Assembly: GCA_021802125.1 (NCBI GenBank)
Contig: JAKAAX010000001.1
Span: forward strand, 62,001 to 126,000
Source: Thermoplasmata archaeon
GTDB taxonomy: Archaea; Thermoplasmatota; Thermoplasmata; Lutacidiplasmatales; UBA184
Length of the DNA stretch: 64,000 bases
Direction: 5' to 3'
Below are positions 17,942 to 26,050 of this stretch, piece after piece; position 1 is the stretch's first letter; the number at the start of each line of letters is the position of its first letter. The translations under genes were made by a program, and so were the position numbers. A model generated the notes under the pieces. The model was not told where the DNA came from. It ran no database searches and saw only the letters and a program-made list of their open reading frames with translations.

Positions 17942-18110
17942 AGGGGCCCTCTCCAGGTCCATGCGCGCCCCTCGCCCCGCTCTCGGAACGCACCTCCTTC
18001 TACGCGCCGGGGAAGCCCTTCGTGCAGCGCTCTGGCCTGCGCCCAGAGGTGCGTCCTCCCGGGCCTTTCCTCGGCAGCTCATGTCGGAGGACGGGTCCGG
18101 GAGGGCATGG

Positions 18111-18141
18111 TTAAATACCGATATCGAATAACCGATATCGA
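18111..18141 (+). promoter_or_regulatory. padR promoter with duplicated GATATC operator
   Basis: TTAAATA at 18111-18117 lies 27 nt before the ATG at 18141. Two exact copies of ACCGATATCGA occupy 18117-18127 and 18131-18141, spaced 14 bp start to start, each containing the perfect palindrome CGATATCG. The first copy abuts the TATA box and the second touches the start codon, so a bound dimer would block initiation. The neighbouring gene encodes a PadR repressor, suggesting autoregulation (inference). Confidence 0.7.
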
Positions 18142-18566
18142 TGTGGCATCACGGAAGACATCGGTGGAGTCGGCGAGGATGGCTTCGACCGTGGGTCATG
18201 GGCATCCTCCGATCGGGCCCGAAGAACGGCGCAGAGATCATGGACCAGATCGAGCAGATGAGCCTGGGCTGGCGCCCCTCCCCGGGGTCGGTCTATCCGC
18301 TCCTTGAAGAGCTCCTTGCCGAGGGCCTGCTTCACCGTCGTGAGGACGGGCGGTACGAGGTCACCGCACGGGCCCGGGAGAACCCCTCAGGACCCTGGGA
18401 CCTTTTCGCGGGTCAGGCGACCAGCCCGGAGGGCCTGGTGGCGGAGATGAGGTCCAACGTCTCCTACCTGGAAGACCTCTCCACGTCCAGTCCCGAGAAG
18501 CTCGCGCCGCTCCGGAAGGGGTTGAAGGAACTCGGCGACCGTCTGAACAAGCTCGGCTCCTCCTAG
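18141..18566 (+). CDS. PadR-family transcriptional repressor
   Basis: A 141-residue winged-helix protein. Residues 15-85 fit the PadR domain: WVMGILRSGPKNGAEIMDQI forms helices 1-2, and SPGSVYPLLEELLAEGLL is the family recognition-helix signature, followed by the wing REDGRYEVTARARE. The C-terminal 50 residues contain a predicted coiled coil (NVSYLEDL, LRKGLKELGDRLNKL) that could dimerise. The start ATG sits on a duplicated palindrome. A methyltransferase gene begins 17 bp downstream and is likely co-transcribed, but the inducing signal is unknown. Confidence 0.85.
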   Translation: MWHHGRHRWSRRGWLRPWVMGILRSGPKNGAEIMDQIEQMSLGWRPSPGSVYPLLEELLAEGLLHRREDGRYEVTARARENPSGPWDLFAGQATSPEGLVAEMRSNVSYLEDLSTSSPEKLAPLRKGLKELGDRLNKLGSS

Positions 18567-18582
18567 GCAAGGGAGACCGCCC

Positions 18583-19152
18583 GTGGGCGCGATGAACCGG
18601 CTCTCACGCTGGACGGTGAACCTCACCACCGAACGCCGCGCCCGAAGGACACTCGACCAGCTGGGCAGAGCTCTGGACGTTCCCCCGGGAGCCCAGGTCT
18701 TGGAGTTGGGTTCGGGCGGCGGTGGCATGCTGGCCCTCCTCCACGAGCGGTACCGCCCCGCCCGCCTCGTCGGCACCGACTTTGACCCCGCCCAGGTCGA
18801 GGCCGCCCGCGCGTTTCTGACCCGGCGATGGGGCGCTCTCCCCCAGACGCTCGAGCTCCGCGAGGCCGACGCACTCGCGCTGCCATTCCCGGATGCGTCC
18901 TTCGACCTGGTCTTCGCCATGATGATGTTGCATCACGTGGAAGACCACCACGCCCACGTCGGACCGTTCGTTCGACGCCCGCAGGCGCTTGCGGAGGTTC
19001 GACGAGTCCTGCGACCCGGCGGCCGCTTCGTCTACTCCGAGATGTTCCAACGTGAGGCGGTCCTCGCGGCTCTGCGCGATCTGCGGTTCGACCGCCGCTT
19101 CCTTCGATCCGCTTGGCGGCACGACCTCGCGATCTGCACCGCGCCGGGCTGA
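18583..19152 (+). CDS. Class I SAM-dependent methyltransferase
   Basis: A 189-residue Rossmann-fold methyltransferase. SAM-binding motif I is VLELGSGGGG (about 43-52), motif II ends at GTDFDP, motif III/IV region is ADALALPFPDASFDLVFAM and LRPGGRFVYSEM is the post-motif strand, typical of the Methyltransf_11 group. The substrate cannot be inferred. It starts with GTG at 18583 (an ATG at 18592 is also possible) directly after padR, so the pair is probably one operon repressed by PadR. Confidence 0.85.
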   Translation: MGAMNRLSRWTVNLTTERRARRTLDQLGRALDVPPGAQVLELGSGGGGMLALLHERYRPARLVGTDFDPAQVEAARAFLTRRWGALPQTLELREADALALPFPDASFDLVFAMMMLHHVEDHHAHVGPFVRRPQALAEVRRVLRPGGRFVYSEMFQREAVLAALRDLRFDRRFLRSAWRHDLAICTAPG

Positions 19153-19225
19153 CGTTCTGCCCCGAGAGGCGGGGGCAAGCGCGGGGGACCCGTGACGGGC
19201 GCGAGCCGGCGTGGTGTGGAATCTC

Positions 19226-20026
19226 TCAAGGGGTCGATGACTCGAGCTGCGCAGGGGCCGGTGAGCCCGCGGTCTTCTCCGCAGGCACGGGCGCCTCGGG
19301 GGGCGAGGTCCGGCCCTGCTCAGGAAGGTCCTTTTCTCCGTCGGGGGAGGAGCGCCGCATGCGCCTCTCCGCGTCCATGTAGGCTGCCGCGAACAGGCCG
19401 TAGGTGACGAACAGAGGAGCCATGGTGAACGTCAGCGGCGCGACCGACGTCATCAAGGCCAGCGGGCTCGAGAAGAACGTTCCCAGCAGGGTCGGGAACT
19501 CCTGACCCACGACCACCCCCGTGAGGACCGCGACCGCGAGGGACCAGACGAATGCCGCCCAGGAAAGAATGGCTCCCCACCGGCTCACCAGGTGGCGCAC
19601 CAGCAAGGCGAGGCCTAGGAAGAAGTTCCCGAAGGCGAGCGCGACGGCCCCCCCGACGAGGGCCACGAGAACGACAGGTGTTCCCCCGGAGTGGGCGGGG
19701 CCTTCCGCTGCGGCGATCGCCGCAATGGCGATGGTGGCTCCTGCGAACAGGGCCACCGCCATCCATGCGACCGCGTGACCGTGGACCACGCTCTTCCGGT
19801 GGAAGGAGGACCACTCGTGGCGTCCACGGTACATCAGAAAGAACCCGACGATGGTCGTGGCAATGCCGACGTAGTAGAACCCGACCCACCCCGAGTGGAG
19901 CGCCCCGCTCGTCGCGAACTGGTAAGCTTCCGTCCCTCCCTCGACCACAAAGCCGATGGACAGGGTCAGGAGCGCGACACGGGAGTTGAGGGTCATCCGT
20001 GGTTTCCCGAGTCCCAAGATGTGCAT
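19226..20026 (-). CDS. Polytopic membrane protein of unknown function
   Basis: The 266-residue product has six or seven hydrophobic helices (for example SRVALLTLSIGFVVEGG, VGFYYVGIATTIVGFFLMY, VVLVALVGGAVALAFG) and a charged C-terminal tail of about 45 residues ending in Pro/Glu/Ser. I recognise no family. The ATG at 20026 gives the longest form, but an A/T-rich CTTATCC element at 20035-20042 would place the transcript start near 20012 and favour the ATG at 19996, ten residues later. The gene is convergent with the methyltransferase gene. Confidence 0.65.
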   Translation of the reverse strand: MHILGLGKPRMTLNSRVALLTLSIGFVVEGGTEAYQFATSGALHSGWVGFYYVGIATTIVGFFLMYRGRHEWSSFHRKSVVHGHAVAWMAVALFAGATIAIAAIAAAEGPAHSGGTPVVLVALVGGAVALAFGNFFLGLALLVRHLVSRWGAILSWAAFVWSLAVAVLTGVVVGQEFPTLLGTFFSSPLALMTSVAPLTFTMAPLFVTYGLFAAAYMDAERRMRRSSPDGEKDLPEQGRTSPPEAPVPAEKTAGSPAPAQLESSTP

Positions 20027-20154
20027 TTCCTCAGGATAAGCGCTTCCCCGGCTCCCTCAGGGAAGTAAGGCGGGGCAGAAGGACCGCCGGGTAGAGCACA
20101 ATCCTGGTTCCGGTGGGGCAGCACGCGGAACCTCCGCTCGCCTCTTCGGACCGC

Positions 20155-20598
20155 TCAGAGGATGTCGAACTCGTTCCCTTCGGGGTCGAGCATCGCCACG
20201 GCATAGTGGTCGAGCCCTTCCTCCGACCATGTCTCAAGCCGCGTGGCGCCGTGGTGGACGAGGCGTTCCACCTCCGCTTCCACGCGTTGGCGACGAACCT
20301 CCAGCGGTGCAGCTCGGCCCCCGCCGACCCGAAGGTCGAAGTGCAGACGGTTCTTGACCGACTTCCTCTCCTCTACGATGTGAAACCAGATACGCGGGCC
20401 GAGACCAGTCGGGTCGACGATGGAGTCCGGCCCGATCCCGAGGTCGTCCTCGGAAACTCCGACCATCTTCCAGTACTCGTCCCAGCTCGCGAACCCCTTG
20501 GGAGGAGGTTCGAGCTCGTATCCGAGCGCGGAGGCCCAGAACGCGCACATGCGGGGCGGGTCCTTGCAGTCGATGGTAACCTGAAACTCTGTGGACAT
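20155..20598 (-). CDS. Glyoxalase-like (VOC) domain protein
   Basis: A 147-residue protein of the Glyoxalase_6 type: FQVTIDCKDPPRMCAFWASALGY at the start, RIWFHIVEERKSVKNRLHFDL at the end of module one, and MLDPEGNEFDIL at the C-terminus. The Asp/Glu-containing ends of the two modules match the usual metal-ligand positions, but the substrate is unknown. The start at 20598 is set by GGGAGGAAC directly upstream, a strong Shine-Dalgarno; earlier in-frame ATG codons lack one. Confidence 0.8.
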   Translation of the reverse strand: MSTEFQVTIDCKDPPRMCAFWASALGYELEPPPKGFASWDEYWKMVGVSEDDLGIGPDSIVDPTGLGPRIWFHIVEERKSVKNRLHFDLRVGGGRAAPLEVRRQRVEAEVERLVHHGATRLETWSEEGLDHYAVAMLDPEGNEFDIL

Positions 20599-20873
20599 CG
20601 TTCCTCCCATGGCCCGTCGTTCTCTGCTCTCGCGAATCGAAGCCGGGTCCATGTCCCGAATGCGGGGCCCGCGTTAAGACCTGACGCCAGGGGCCCGATT
20701 GACGTAGTTTGCCGAGCGACGGCCCGCGCTCCCGAGCCCTTCGAATTCAAGAGAAGGCCGCTGGGTCGTTTGATCGCCATCTCGACTCGCTCGAGTTATT
20801 CGGATGAACGCGAAGTGCGGCTTCCCCACGCCGAGCGGGAAGCGTGATGAGGTCGTCGAGCTGAACGCCCTGA

Positions 20874-21998
20874 ATGACCGACGCCCCCTCAAGCCTGCAG
20901 CGCGCGGCTGCCCGTAATCTCGTGACCAAGTACCTGAAGGTCCGACCCGGGGAGAGCGTCGTCGTCGAGTCCTGGTCCCACACGCTCTCCATGGCCACGT
21001 CCATGGTGGACGAGGTCCGTCGAGCGGGTGGAAGGGCGTTCTTGGCCTACGAGCACGACGATGCCTGGTGGGGGGCGGTGGACCGAGGTCAAGCCGGTCT
21101 CGTCGGCAGCCTGTCGGAGCCAGAGTGGGCTGCGCTCGGTGCCGCGGATGCCTACGTGCAGTTCTGGGGCCCGTCGGACTCCGCCCGGCTCGCCCGTCTC
21201 CCTGAGAAGAAAATGGACGATTGGGCGACAGGGTGGTTCGACCGCTGGTACAAGACCGCGAAGTCAACGGGTTTGCGCGGAGGCCGCATGGCCACGGGAT
21301 GGGTGACAGACACCCGAGCCCGAGAGTGGGGGGTCAACAAGGACGTGTGGCTGGAAGGGATCCTGAGAGCTTGTCTCGCTGACCCCAAGGTCATCGCCGG
21401 GAACGGCAAGCGGCTGGCACGGGCCCTTCGTGGAGGAGAAAAGGTCCGCATCACACACCCCAATGGGACGGACCTGGAGGTGGCCCTCGCCGCGGCCCCC
21501 GCAAGGGTCTTCGACGGTTATCCGCATCCGAGGAACACGGGCTACGGCCCGTACGACCTGATGGCGAATTTTCCGGAGGGAAGGTTGAGGGTCGCCTTGG
21601 ACTCCAAGACCGCCGAGGGACGATTTGTCGCATCGGCCCCAGCCTACGAAGAGGTCTGGTTCCCTTGGGCGAGGTTCCTGGGTGGATCTTTCGAGTTCTC
21701 CGCCGGGAAGCTGACCGCTTTCTCGTTCGAGCAAGGGGGGCCCGAGTTTTCCAAGCTCTATGCTCACGGGACACCAGGGAAGGACCGCACGGGGTCGCTG
21801 AGAATCGGTCTCCACCCCACGGTCCATGACGTACCGTACCTGGAGGAGCTGGAACGCGGGTGCGTACAGCTCTCTGTCGGCGGGAACTCCTACGTGGGAG
21901 GGAAGAACTCTTCGAACTTCTGCGGACGGCTAACACTTACCGGGGCAGAGATCTCGGTCGATGGGACGACGGTCGTTCGAGGTGGAAAGATCCTCTAG
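20874..21998 (+). CDS. M29 aminopeptidase-like protein lacking several metal ligands
   Basis: The 374-residue protein aligns over its whole length with the M29 (AmpS/PepS) aminopeptidase family: RNLVTKYLKVRPGESVVVES at the start, FPEGRLRVALDSKTAEGRFV and AYEEVWFPW in the middle, and GGNSYVGGKNSSNFCG near the end. Active members bind two metals with Glu, His and His-x-Asp residues in the second half. Here the segment that normally reads like TVHIALGDN is RGCVQLSVGGN, so the histidine is Gln, and the usual S-x-x-H-x-D is SSNFCG. The conserved EE of AYEEV is kept. It is therefore a probable non-peptidase homologue or an enzyme with altered metal sites (inference). Solo gene. Confidence 0.75.
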   Translation: MTDAPSSLQRAAARNLVTKYLKVRPGESVVVESWSHTLSMATSMVDEVRRAGGRAFLAYEHDDAWWGAVDRGQAGLVGSLSEPEWAALGAADAYVQFWGPSDSARLARLPEKKMDDWATGWFDRWYKTAKSTGLRGGRMATGWVTDTRAREWGVNKDVWLEGILRACLADPKVIAGNGKRLARALRGGEKVRITHPNGTDLEVALAAAPARVFDGYPHPRNTGYGPYDLMANFPEGRLRVALDSKTAEGRFVASAPAYEEVWFPWARFLGGSFEFSAGKLTAFSFEQGGPEFSKLYAHGTPGKDRTGSLRIGLHPTVHDVPYLEELERGCVQLSVGGNSYVGGKNSSNFCGRLTLTGAEISVDGTTVVRGGKIL

Positions 21999-22450
21999 GC
22001 ACGAGCTCCGGAGTGCCGTCGGCTCGCATGGAGGTTCGCATACGTGCTGCTTCGGCGGTTGGCGCCACTTGTCGTTCTCGGGCTCCTCTCGTCCTGCACG
22101 ATGGGAGCGTCGAACGAACTCCGTGCCAACTCCCACCCCACCGCCGGGAGGGCGCGACTCCGATGTTCCCTGCCTACCGAAGGCGCGACGGTACCCTGGG
22201 TAGGGCGTCTCCTGAGAGCCGATCTGCTCGGGCGACCGCGTCTGAGAGCCATGGGTTCGCGGCATGCGCTCTGAGAACGGGACATCGTCGGGCAGGAAGA
22301 GGTCACCGCCGCGGTCAAAGTCCGAGGGATAGGGGCTTCCTCGCGGGCACGCGGCCAGGGGCGCCCGTTCGGGCCAGCGCCAGCGGGCCCACGATGCCGC
22401 CATTACGCAGGTGAACCACAACTACTCGGCAAACTTTGCTTCCTGAACCG
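21999..22450. other. 450-bp gap without a supported gene
   Basis: No reading frame here has convincing protein-like composition on both strand and position. The least poor is a GTG frame at 22044-22274 opening with a hydrophobic stretch ending LLSSC, which looks like a lipoprotein signal, but the rest is arginine-rich and unlike a mature protein. No tRNA, repeat or clear TATA box was found. Confidence 0.5.
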
Positions 22451-23680
22451 ATGGAGCCCAGCCAAAGGAAACTTCTCGCCACGACCAGCCTTGGGCACTT
22501 CGTCAACGATGGTACCAACTTCTTCGTTCCCGTCATCGCGGCACTCCTCGCGAGCGGGCACGGGATCGTTCCCCTGGAGATCACCGCCATGCTCGCGGTG
22601 TACTATGCGTCCTCCTCCGTCCTCAGCCTCTACGTCGGGAGGTGGGCCGACCGTTCAGGGAAACCGCTCGCGTTGATGGCCCTCGGACTGGCCCTTCTTG
22701 GGATAGGGATGGGAGGATTCTACGTCTCACTGGCCCTCCTCTCCGGGCCTTCCGGGTTCGCGGGGGCGGTGCTTGCCTCCTTCCTCGTCGGTTTCGGCAC
22801 ATCGTTCTACCACCCTCTCGGCGCGACACTGCTGCAACAGGGGTTCGAGAGGAAGGAGCTCGGGGTCGTCCTGGGCGTCAATGGTGCCATGGGCAGCCTG
22901 GGCCGGGCGGTCTATCCGATCCTCTTCTTCCTCGTTGGACTAGCGCTCACGCAGAACTCCGCCCTTCTGGTCTTCGCCGCAGCCGGGTTGGTCTCCGCGC
23001 TCACGGTGGGCCAACGAGCGCCGCCGGCCTCCACGCCCGCGGAAGGCACCCTATCCACGACGGCGCCCGAGGTCCCCCGGGCCCGAACCGCCCTGACGGC
23101 GGGCATCGTCACGCTCACGGTCGTCGCGTTCGTGCGCTCAGCAGCGAACCTCGGGATCGTCGCGTTCCTTCCCACGTACATGGAGTACGTCCGGCCGCTC
23201 TGGTCGGGAGCCCCCTTGGGAGTGGAGGTGACGATCATGTACGTCGGAGGGATCGTCGGCCAACCAATCTTTGGCCTCCTCGCCGGCCGGGTCGACACCC
23301 GCGCCCTGCTCGGCCTTTCCTCGCTGGGCTCCGCCCTGGCGACGGTGGGCTTCCTGGCGTTCACGGGCATCCTCGCCATCGCCCTGATCGTCCTTATCGG
23401 ATTCTTCACGTTCAGCGCATTTCCTCTCCTCATGTCGCTCTCCAACGAACATGTGGACCGCCGTGCCAAGAGTCTCGCGAACTCCATGGTCTTCGGGCTG
23501 GGCATGGGGATCGGGGGCGTCCTCGGGCCGTTGGTCGTCGGGGTCCTTTCCTCGGACAGGTACTCCCGCCTTCCCTTGGGTTTCTACGCGATGGCAGGGC
23601 TCGGGATTGTCGCCGCGTGCGCGGTCCTGGCCATCCCCTCCGCCAAGGGGAAGCGATCCAAGGTGCCCCTCTTCGGCTGA
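22451..23680 (+). CDS. MFS transporter (fosmidomycin-resistance-like)
   Basis: A 409-residue twelve-helix permease. Landmarks are GHFVNDGTNFFVPVIAALLA in helix 1, WADRSGKPLAL at the motif-A loop between helices 2 and 3, and GTSFYHPLGATLLQQ, which resembles the FsR-type histidine-proline loop. The second half repeats a similar loop (GLLAGRVDTRALLG). The family usually exports drugs or metabolites; the substrate here is not predictable. The ATG at 22451 is preferred to a TTG at 22436. Confidence 0.85.
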   Translation: MEPSQRKLLATTSLGHFVNDGTNFFVPVIAALLASGHGIVPLEITAMLAVYYASSSVLSLYVGRWADRSGKPLALMALGLALLGIGMGGFYVSLALLSGPSGFAGAVLASFLVGFGTSFYHPLGATLLQQGFERKELGVVLGVNGAMGSLGRAVYPILFFLVGLALTQNSALLVFAAAGLVSALTVGQRAPPASTPAEGTLSTTAPEVPRARTALTAGIVTLTVVAFVRSAANLGIVAFLPTYMEYVRPLWSGAPLGVEVTIMYVGGIVGQPIFGLLAGRVDTRALLGLSSLGSALATVGFLAFTGILAIALIVLIGFFTFSAFPLLMSLSNEHVDRRAKSLANSMVFGLGMGIGGVLGPLVVGVLSSDRYSRLPLGFYAMAGLGIVAACAVLAIPSAKGKRSKVPLFG

Positions 23681-23943
23681 AGACCTCCGCTACAGAGCCA
23701 CAAGTCCGTCCGTGCGGCCTGCCAACCGCAAGGGCCCAGGACGGTGCGGGTCAATGCGATCGCATCGGCCTTAGCACGTTAACTCCACGTGCCTGTTACT
23801 CCCGAGTGCTCTCGGTCTGCGCAATGAGGGGCCGAACTCCCGACTCTCTCCTCGCCGGCAGATCCGTGGAAGTTCAGGGAGATGGAGTTCCGACCTGCGT
23901 CCAATTCGACCCAAGATGGCCGAACCTGAACGCAGGTGGTGGA

Positions 23944-24052
23944 TGGGGCTGCCCGAATTTGAATCGGGGTCGCGTGGTCCCAAACCACGCAGGATGGACC
24001 ATTGTAGCGTCACCGAGGGGGAGACCCTCGGACGAAACTACCCCACAGCCCC
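23944..24052 (-). tRNA. tRNA-Pro(TGG) with a 34-nt intron in the D-loop
   Basis: Acceptor arm GGGGCTG (24046-24052) pairs with CAGCCCC (23945-23951), followed by discriminator A at 23944; CCA is not encoded. T-arm is CCCGA-TTCAAAT-TCGGG; anticodon arm is CGTGG-TTTGGGA-CCACG with anticodon TGG at 23980-23982. The D-arm is interrupted: after GGGTAGTT comes 34 nt that is not tRNA, then TGGTCCATCC. Removing it yields the standard archaeal D-loop AGTTTGGTCC and a 75-nt mature tRNA. Downstream T-runs and a strong TATA box are not evident. Confidence 0.93.
24002..24035 (-). other. Non-canonical tRNA intron (D-loop position)
   Basis: Cleavage two bases into each bulge gives this 34-nt intron. Exon bases GTAG (24038-24041) pair with CTAC (24004-24007) as the 4-bp central helix, flanked by the three-base bulges TTT on the 5' strand and AAT on the 3' strand. 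Within the intron CGT pairs ACG and CCGAGGG pairs CCCTCGG around a TCTCC loop. The outer helix on the exon side is weak, so this is a relaxed bulge-helix-bulge motif. The two-repeat EndA at 6400-7536 is the likely cutter. Confidence 0.85.
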
Positions 24053-24348
24053 ATGCAGGTCGGGCGACGGGTGCCGGTCCTTGAGCTTTCCGACCGCATG
24101 AGAAGCCCCGCTCCTCGGCCCTAGGCAGGAGCTCGGCCGACCTGAGAGCGCTACGGCACCCCGAGCTGATAGGATGTGGGAGGTCGATGGATCGTTGTTC
24201 GAGCAAGCTCCCGACCAAGCGTGCCGCCGGGGCCACTCCAGGATGCGGGCTTCGGGGCGAAGCCCTTCCTTCCTCCTCCCCACGGCCGTGGAGCGCGGTC
24301 GAGGCCCCCCTGGAGGGAGAGCTGGGCCCGGCGGGACCCCGGCGAAGG

Positions 24349-24777
24349 TCAGGTGGCTTCGACCCGCTTGAGGTTGCGTCCGATGAGGCAGGTCGCCTTC
24401 GCCGGATCGACCTTCACGATACGGAACTTGCTCTTCCCCGCGAGGGTCGGACCCGCGCAGACGTCCCAATTGGGGCAGTCCAGGCGGGAACACTCGAAGC
24501 GGCCGGTCTCCACCGTGGAGCCCTCGATGGCGGCGCCCGCCTCGACCAGGAGCGCACGGGGGGCCCGCGCCACGTCAACGACGTTGGCGTCGACCTCCTG
24601 CAGAGCGCAGGGGTGGACGACGGGTCGGACGTTCTGCACCTGGTAGCGGTGTCCGGGCTCCAAGGTCAGGCATGCGTTCCGGAAGGGACAGGGTCGGCAG
24701 GGTCCCGCTCCCCCTTGGTAATAGAAGGTGAATCCCGGGCGAGCCTGGGCCTTGGAGATCATCGTGATGTCGGGCAT
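24349..24777 (-). CDS. UPF0179 family cysteine-rich protein
   Basis: A 142-residue protein matching the archaeal UPF0179 family of unknown function. It has GFTFYYQGGAGPCRPCPFRNAC with three cysteines, LEPGHRYQVQNVR (strongly conserved in the family), a further cysteine in VHPCALQEVD, and ECSRLDCPNWDVC, together typical of a zinc or iron-sulfur site. Its ATG overlaps the egsA stop by one base (TGATG), so it is translated from the same transcript as egsA. A link to lipid metabolism is suggested only by that linkage. Confidence 0.88.
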   Translation of the reverse strand: MPDITMISKAQARPGFTFYYQGGAGPCRPCPFRNACLTLEPGHRYQVQNVRPVVHPCALQEVDANVVDVARAPRALLVEAGAAIEGSTVETGRFECSRLDCPNWDVCAGPTLAGKSKFRIVKVDPAKATCLIGRNLKRVEAT

Positions 24778-25895
24778 CAGATGACCTCCGTCTGCTGGGC
24801 GAGGCGCTCGGCCGCTTCTCGCGACAACCCGTTGTCGCCGAGGATCGTGTACCGTTCAGGTCGCAGCGTGTGCGCGTTGACCAGGGCCGTCAGGATCTCG
24901 TCCCGTTCGACCCCAGCCTCTTTCGCGTTCGTCGGCGCGCCGATCTCCTTGATGGAGGCTTTCAAGCTCTTCCAGTCCGCATTGTGCAGGTAGGCCATCA
25001 TGATGGTTCCCAGTCCCACGATCTCTCCGTGCATCGCACGGCCTGGTGCGATGCGCTCGAGCGCGTGAGCAAAGAGATGTTCCGAGCCCGAGGACGGGCG
25101 GGAGGAGCCGGCCATGCTCATCGCGATGCCGCTCATGATGATCGGACGGATCGCGATCCAGACGCTCTCCTCCTTCCCGGGTCGGATCTCGCGCGCGTGC
25201 TCCAGGATCCCTCGCGCGGCGTACTCCGCGAGCGTCGCCGAACTGGAGGCGAAGTCCTCGTTCCGCAGCCGGTGGGCGAGCTGCCAGTCCAGGACCGCCG
25301 TCACGTTCGAGATGACGTCCGCACAACCGGCCGCGAGCGTGCGGTAAGGCGCCCTGACCAGGACAGCCGTGTCGGCGACGACCGCCTCCGGTACGGCGGC
25401 CTCGATCGAGAAGGCCTCCCGTGAGCCCTTGAGCGAGGCGCGTGGTGAGGATATTCCGTCGTGCGCGGCGGACGTGGGAACCGAGATGAACGGTATCCTG
25501 AGCCGAGCGGCCACGGTCTTCGCGAGGTCGATCTTGCTCCCACCGCCGACCCCGACCAGGAAACGGATGCCCTTCTCTTCCACGATCTGAGCGACCCGGG
25601 CGACCTCGTCGAGGGTCGCATCCCCCGCGAGGATCATCTGGACGTGGAAGTCGGCTCCCTCCAGGAGGTGGACCACACGGTCCCCCGCAACTCCCTGGGT
25701 GATGGGCCCGGTGATGACGGCGCCGGGCGAGACCAGACCGAGGGTCTGGCAGACCTTCGGGAGCTCCTCCAGGACCCCATGCCCCGCGAGCACCGTCCGG
25801 GGGAAGTTCATCGTCCGGATCTTATGGAAATCTTCCAAAGGTCCCTCCGCGGAGCTCGCCCCGGTCCGCAAGGGACCGGCTCCGCTTGTCACCAT
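24777..25895 (-). CDS. egsA: sn-Glycerol-1-phosphate dehydrogenase
   Basis: This 372-residue enzyme reduces dihydroxyacetone phosphate to sn-glycerol 1-phosphate, setting archaeal lipid stereochemistry. The Rossmann region has VGVGGGSKIDLAKTVAARL, PTSAAHDGISSPRAS follows, and metal-binding histidines lie in SGSEHLFAHALE and MHGEIVGLGT, all as in the G1PDH/iron-ADH-like family. The ATG at 25895 is supported by CTTTAGA 26 nt upstream and by the HKIRTMNFPR segment typical of the family N-terminus. About 20 leading residues are extra. It overlaps the downstream UPF0179 gene. Confidence 0.95.
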   Translation of the reverse strand: MVTSGAGPLRTGASSAEGPLEDFHKIRTMNFPRTVLAGHGVLEELPKVCQTLGLVSPGAVITGPITQGVAGDRVVHLLEGADFHVQMILAGDATLDEVARVAQIVEEKGIRFLVGVGGGSKIDLAKTVAARLRIPFISVPTSAAHDGISSPRASLKGSREAFSIEAAVPEAVVADTAVLVRAPYRTLAAGCADVISNVTAVLDWQLAHRLRNEDFASSSATLAEYAARGILEHAREIRPGKEESVWIAIRPIIMSGIAMSMAGSSRPSSGSEHLFAHALERIAPGRAMHGEIVGLGTIMMAYLHNADWKSLKASIKEIGAPTNAKEAGVERDEILTALVNAHTLRPERYTILGDNGLSREAAERLAQQTEVI

Positions 25896-25916
25896 CGAGG
25901 GAGCGGAAGGGATGCG

Positions 25917-25923
25917 TCTAAAG
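25917..25923 (-). promoter_or_regulatory. TATA-like box of egsA-UPF0179
   Basis: CTTTAGA on the minus strand is centred 25-26 nt upstream of the egsA ATG with no ribosome-binding site in between, indicating a leaderless mRNA. Confidence 0.45.
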
Positions 25924-26050
25924 AAGGTGACGGGCCGCCCGGACCATCTCCTGTACCCTGCGTGGAAGTTCTGCCGGGGAGGCCGCGACCTCGTCGCTCA
26001 GGCTCGCAAGTGGGAGAGCGGGGGAACCACCTAGCTCCCCGGACGTCGGA

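Noticed and set aside
20844..20873. C/D box-like GTGATGA and CTGA before the M29-like gene
   Set aside because: Only 26 nt separate the boxes and no C'/D' pair exists; too short for a guide RNA.
22044..22274. Frame with a lipobox-like N-terminus
   Set aside because: After the hydrophobic start the sequence is arginine-rich without secondary structure; no TATA box or ribosome-binding site.
25912..26034. 40-codon frame divergent from egsA
   Set aside because: It overlaps the egsA promoter, begins in the TATA-like region, and shows no recognisable protein feature.
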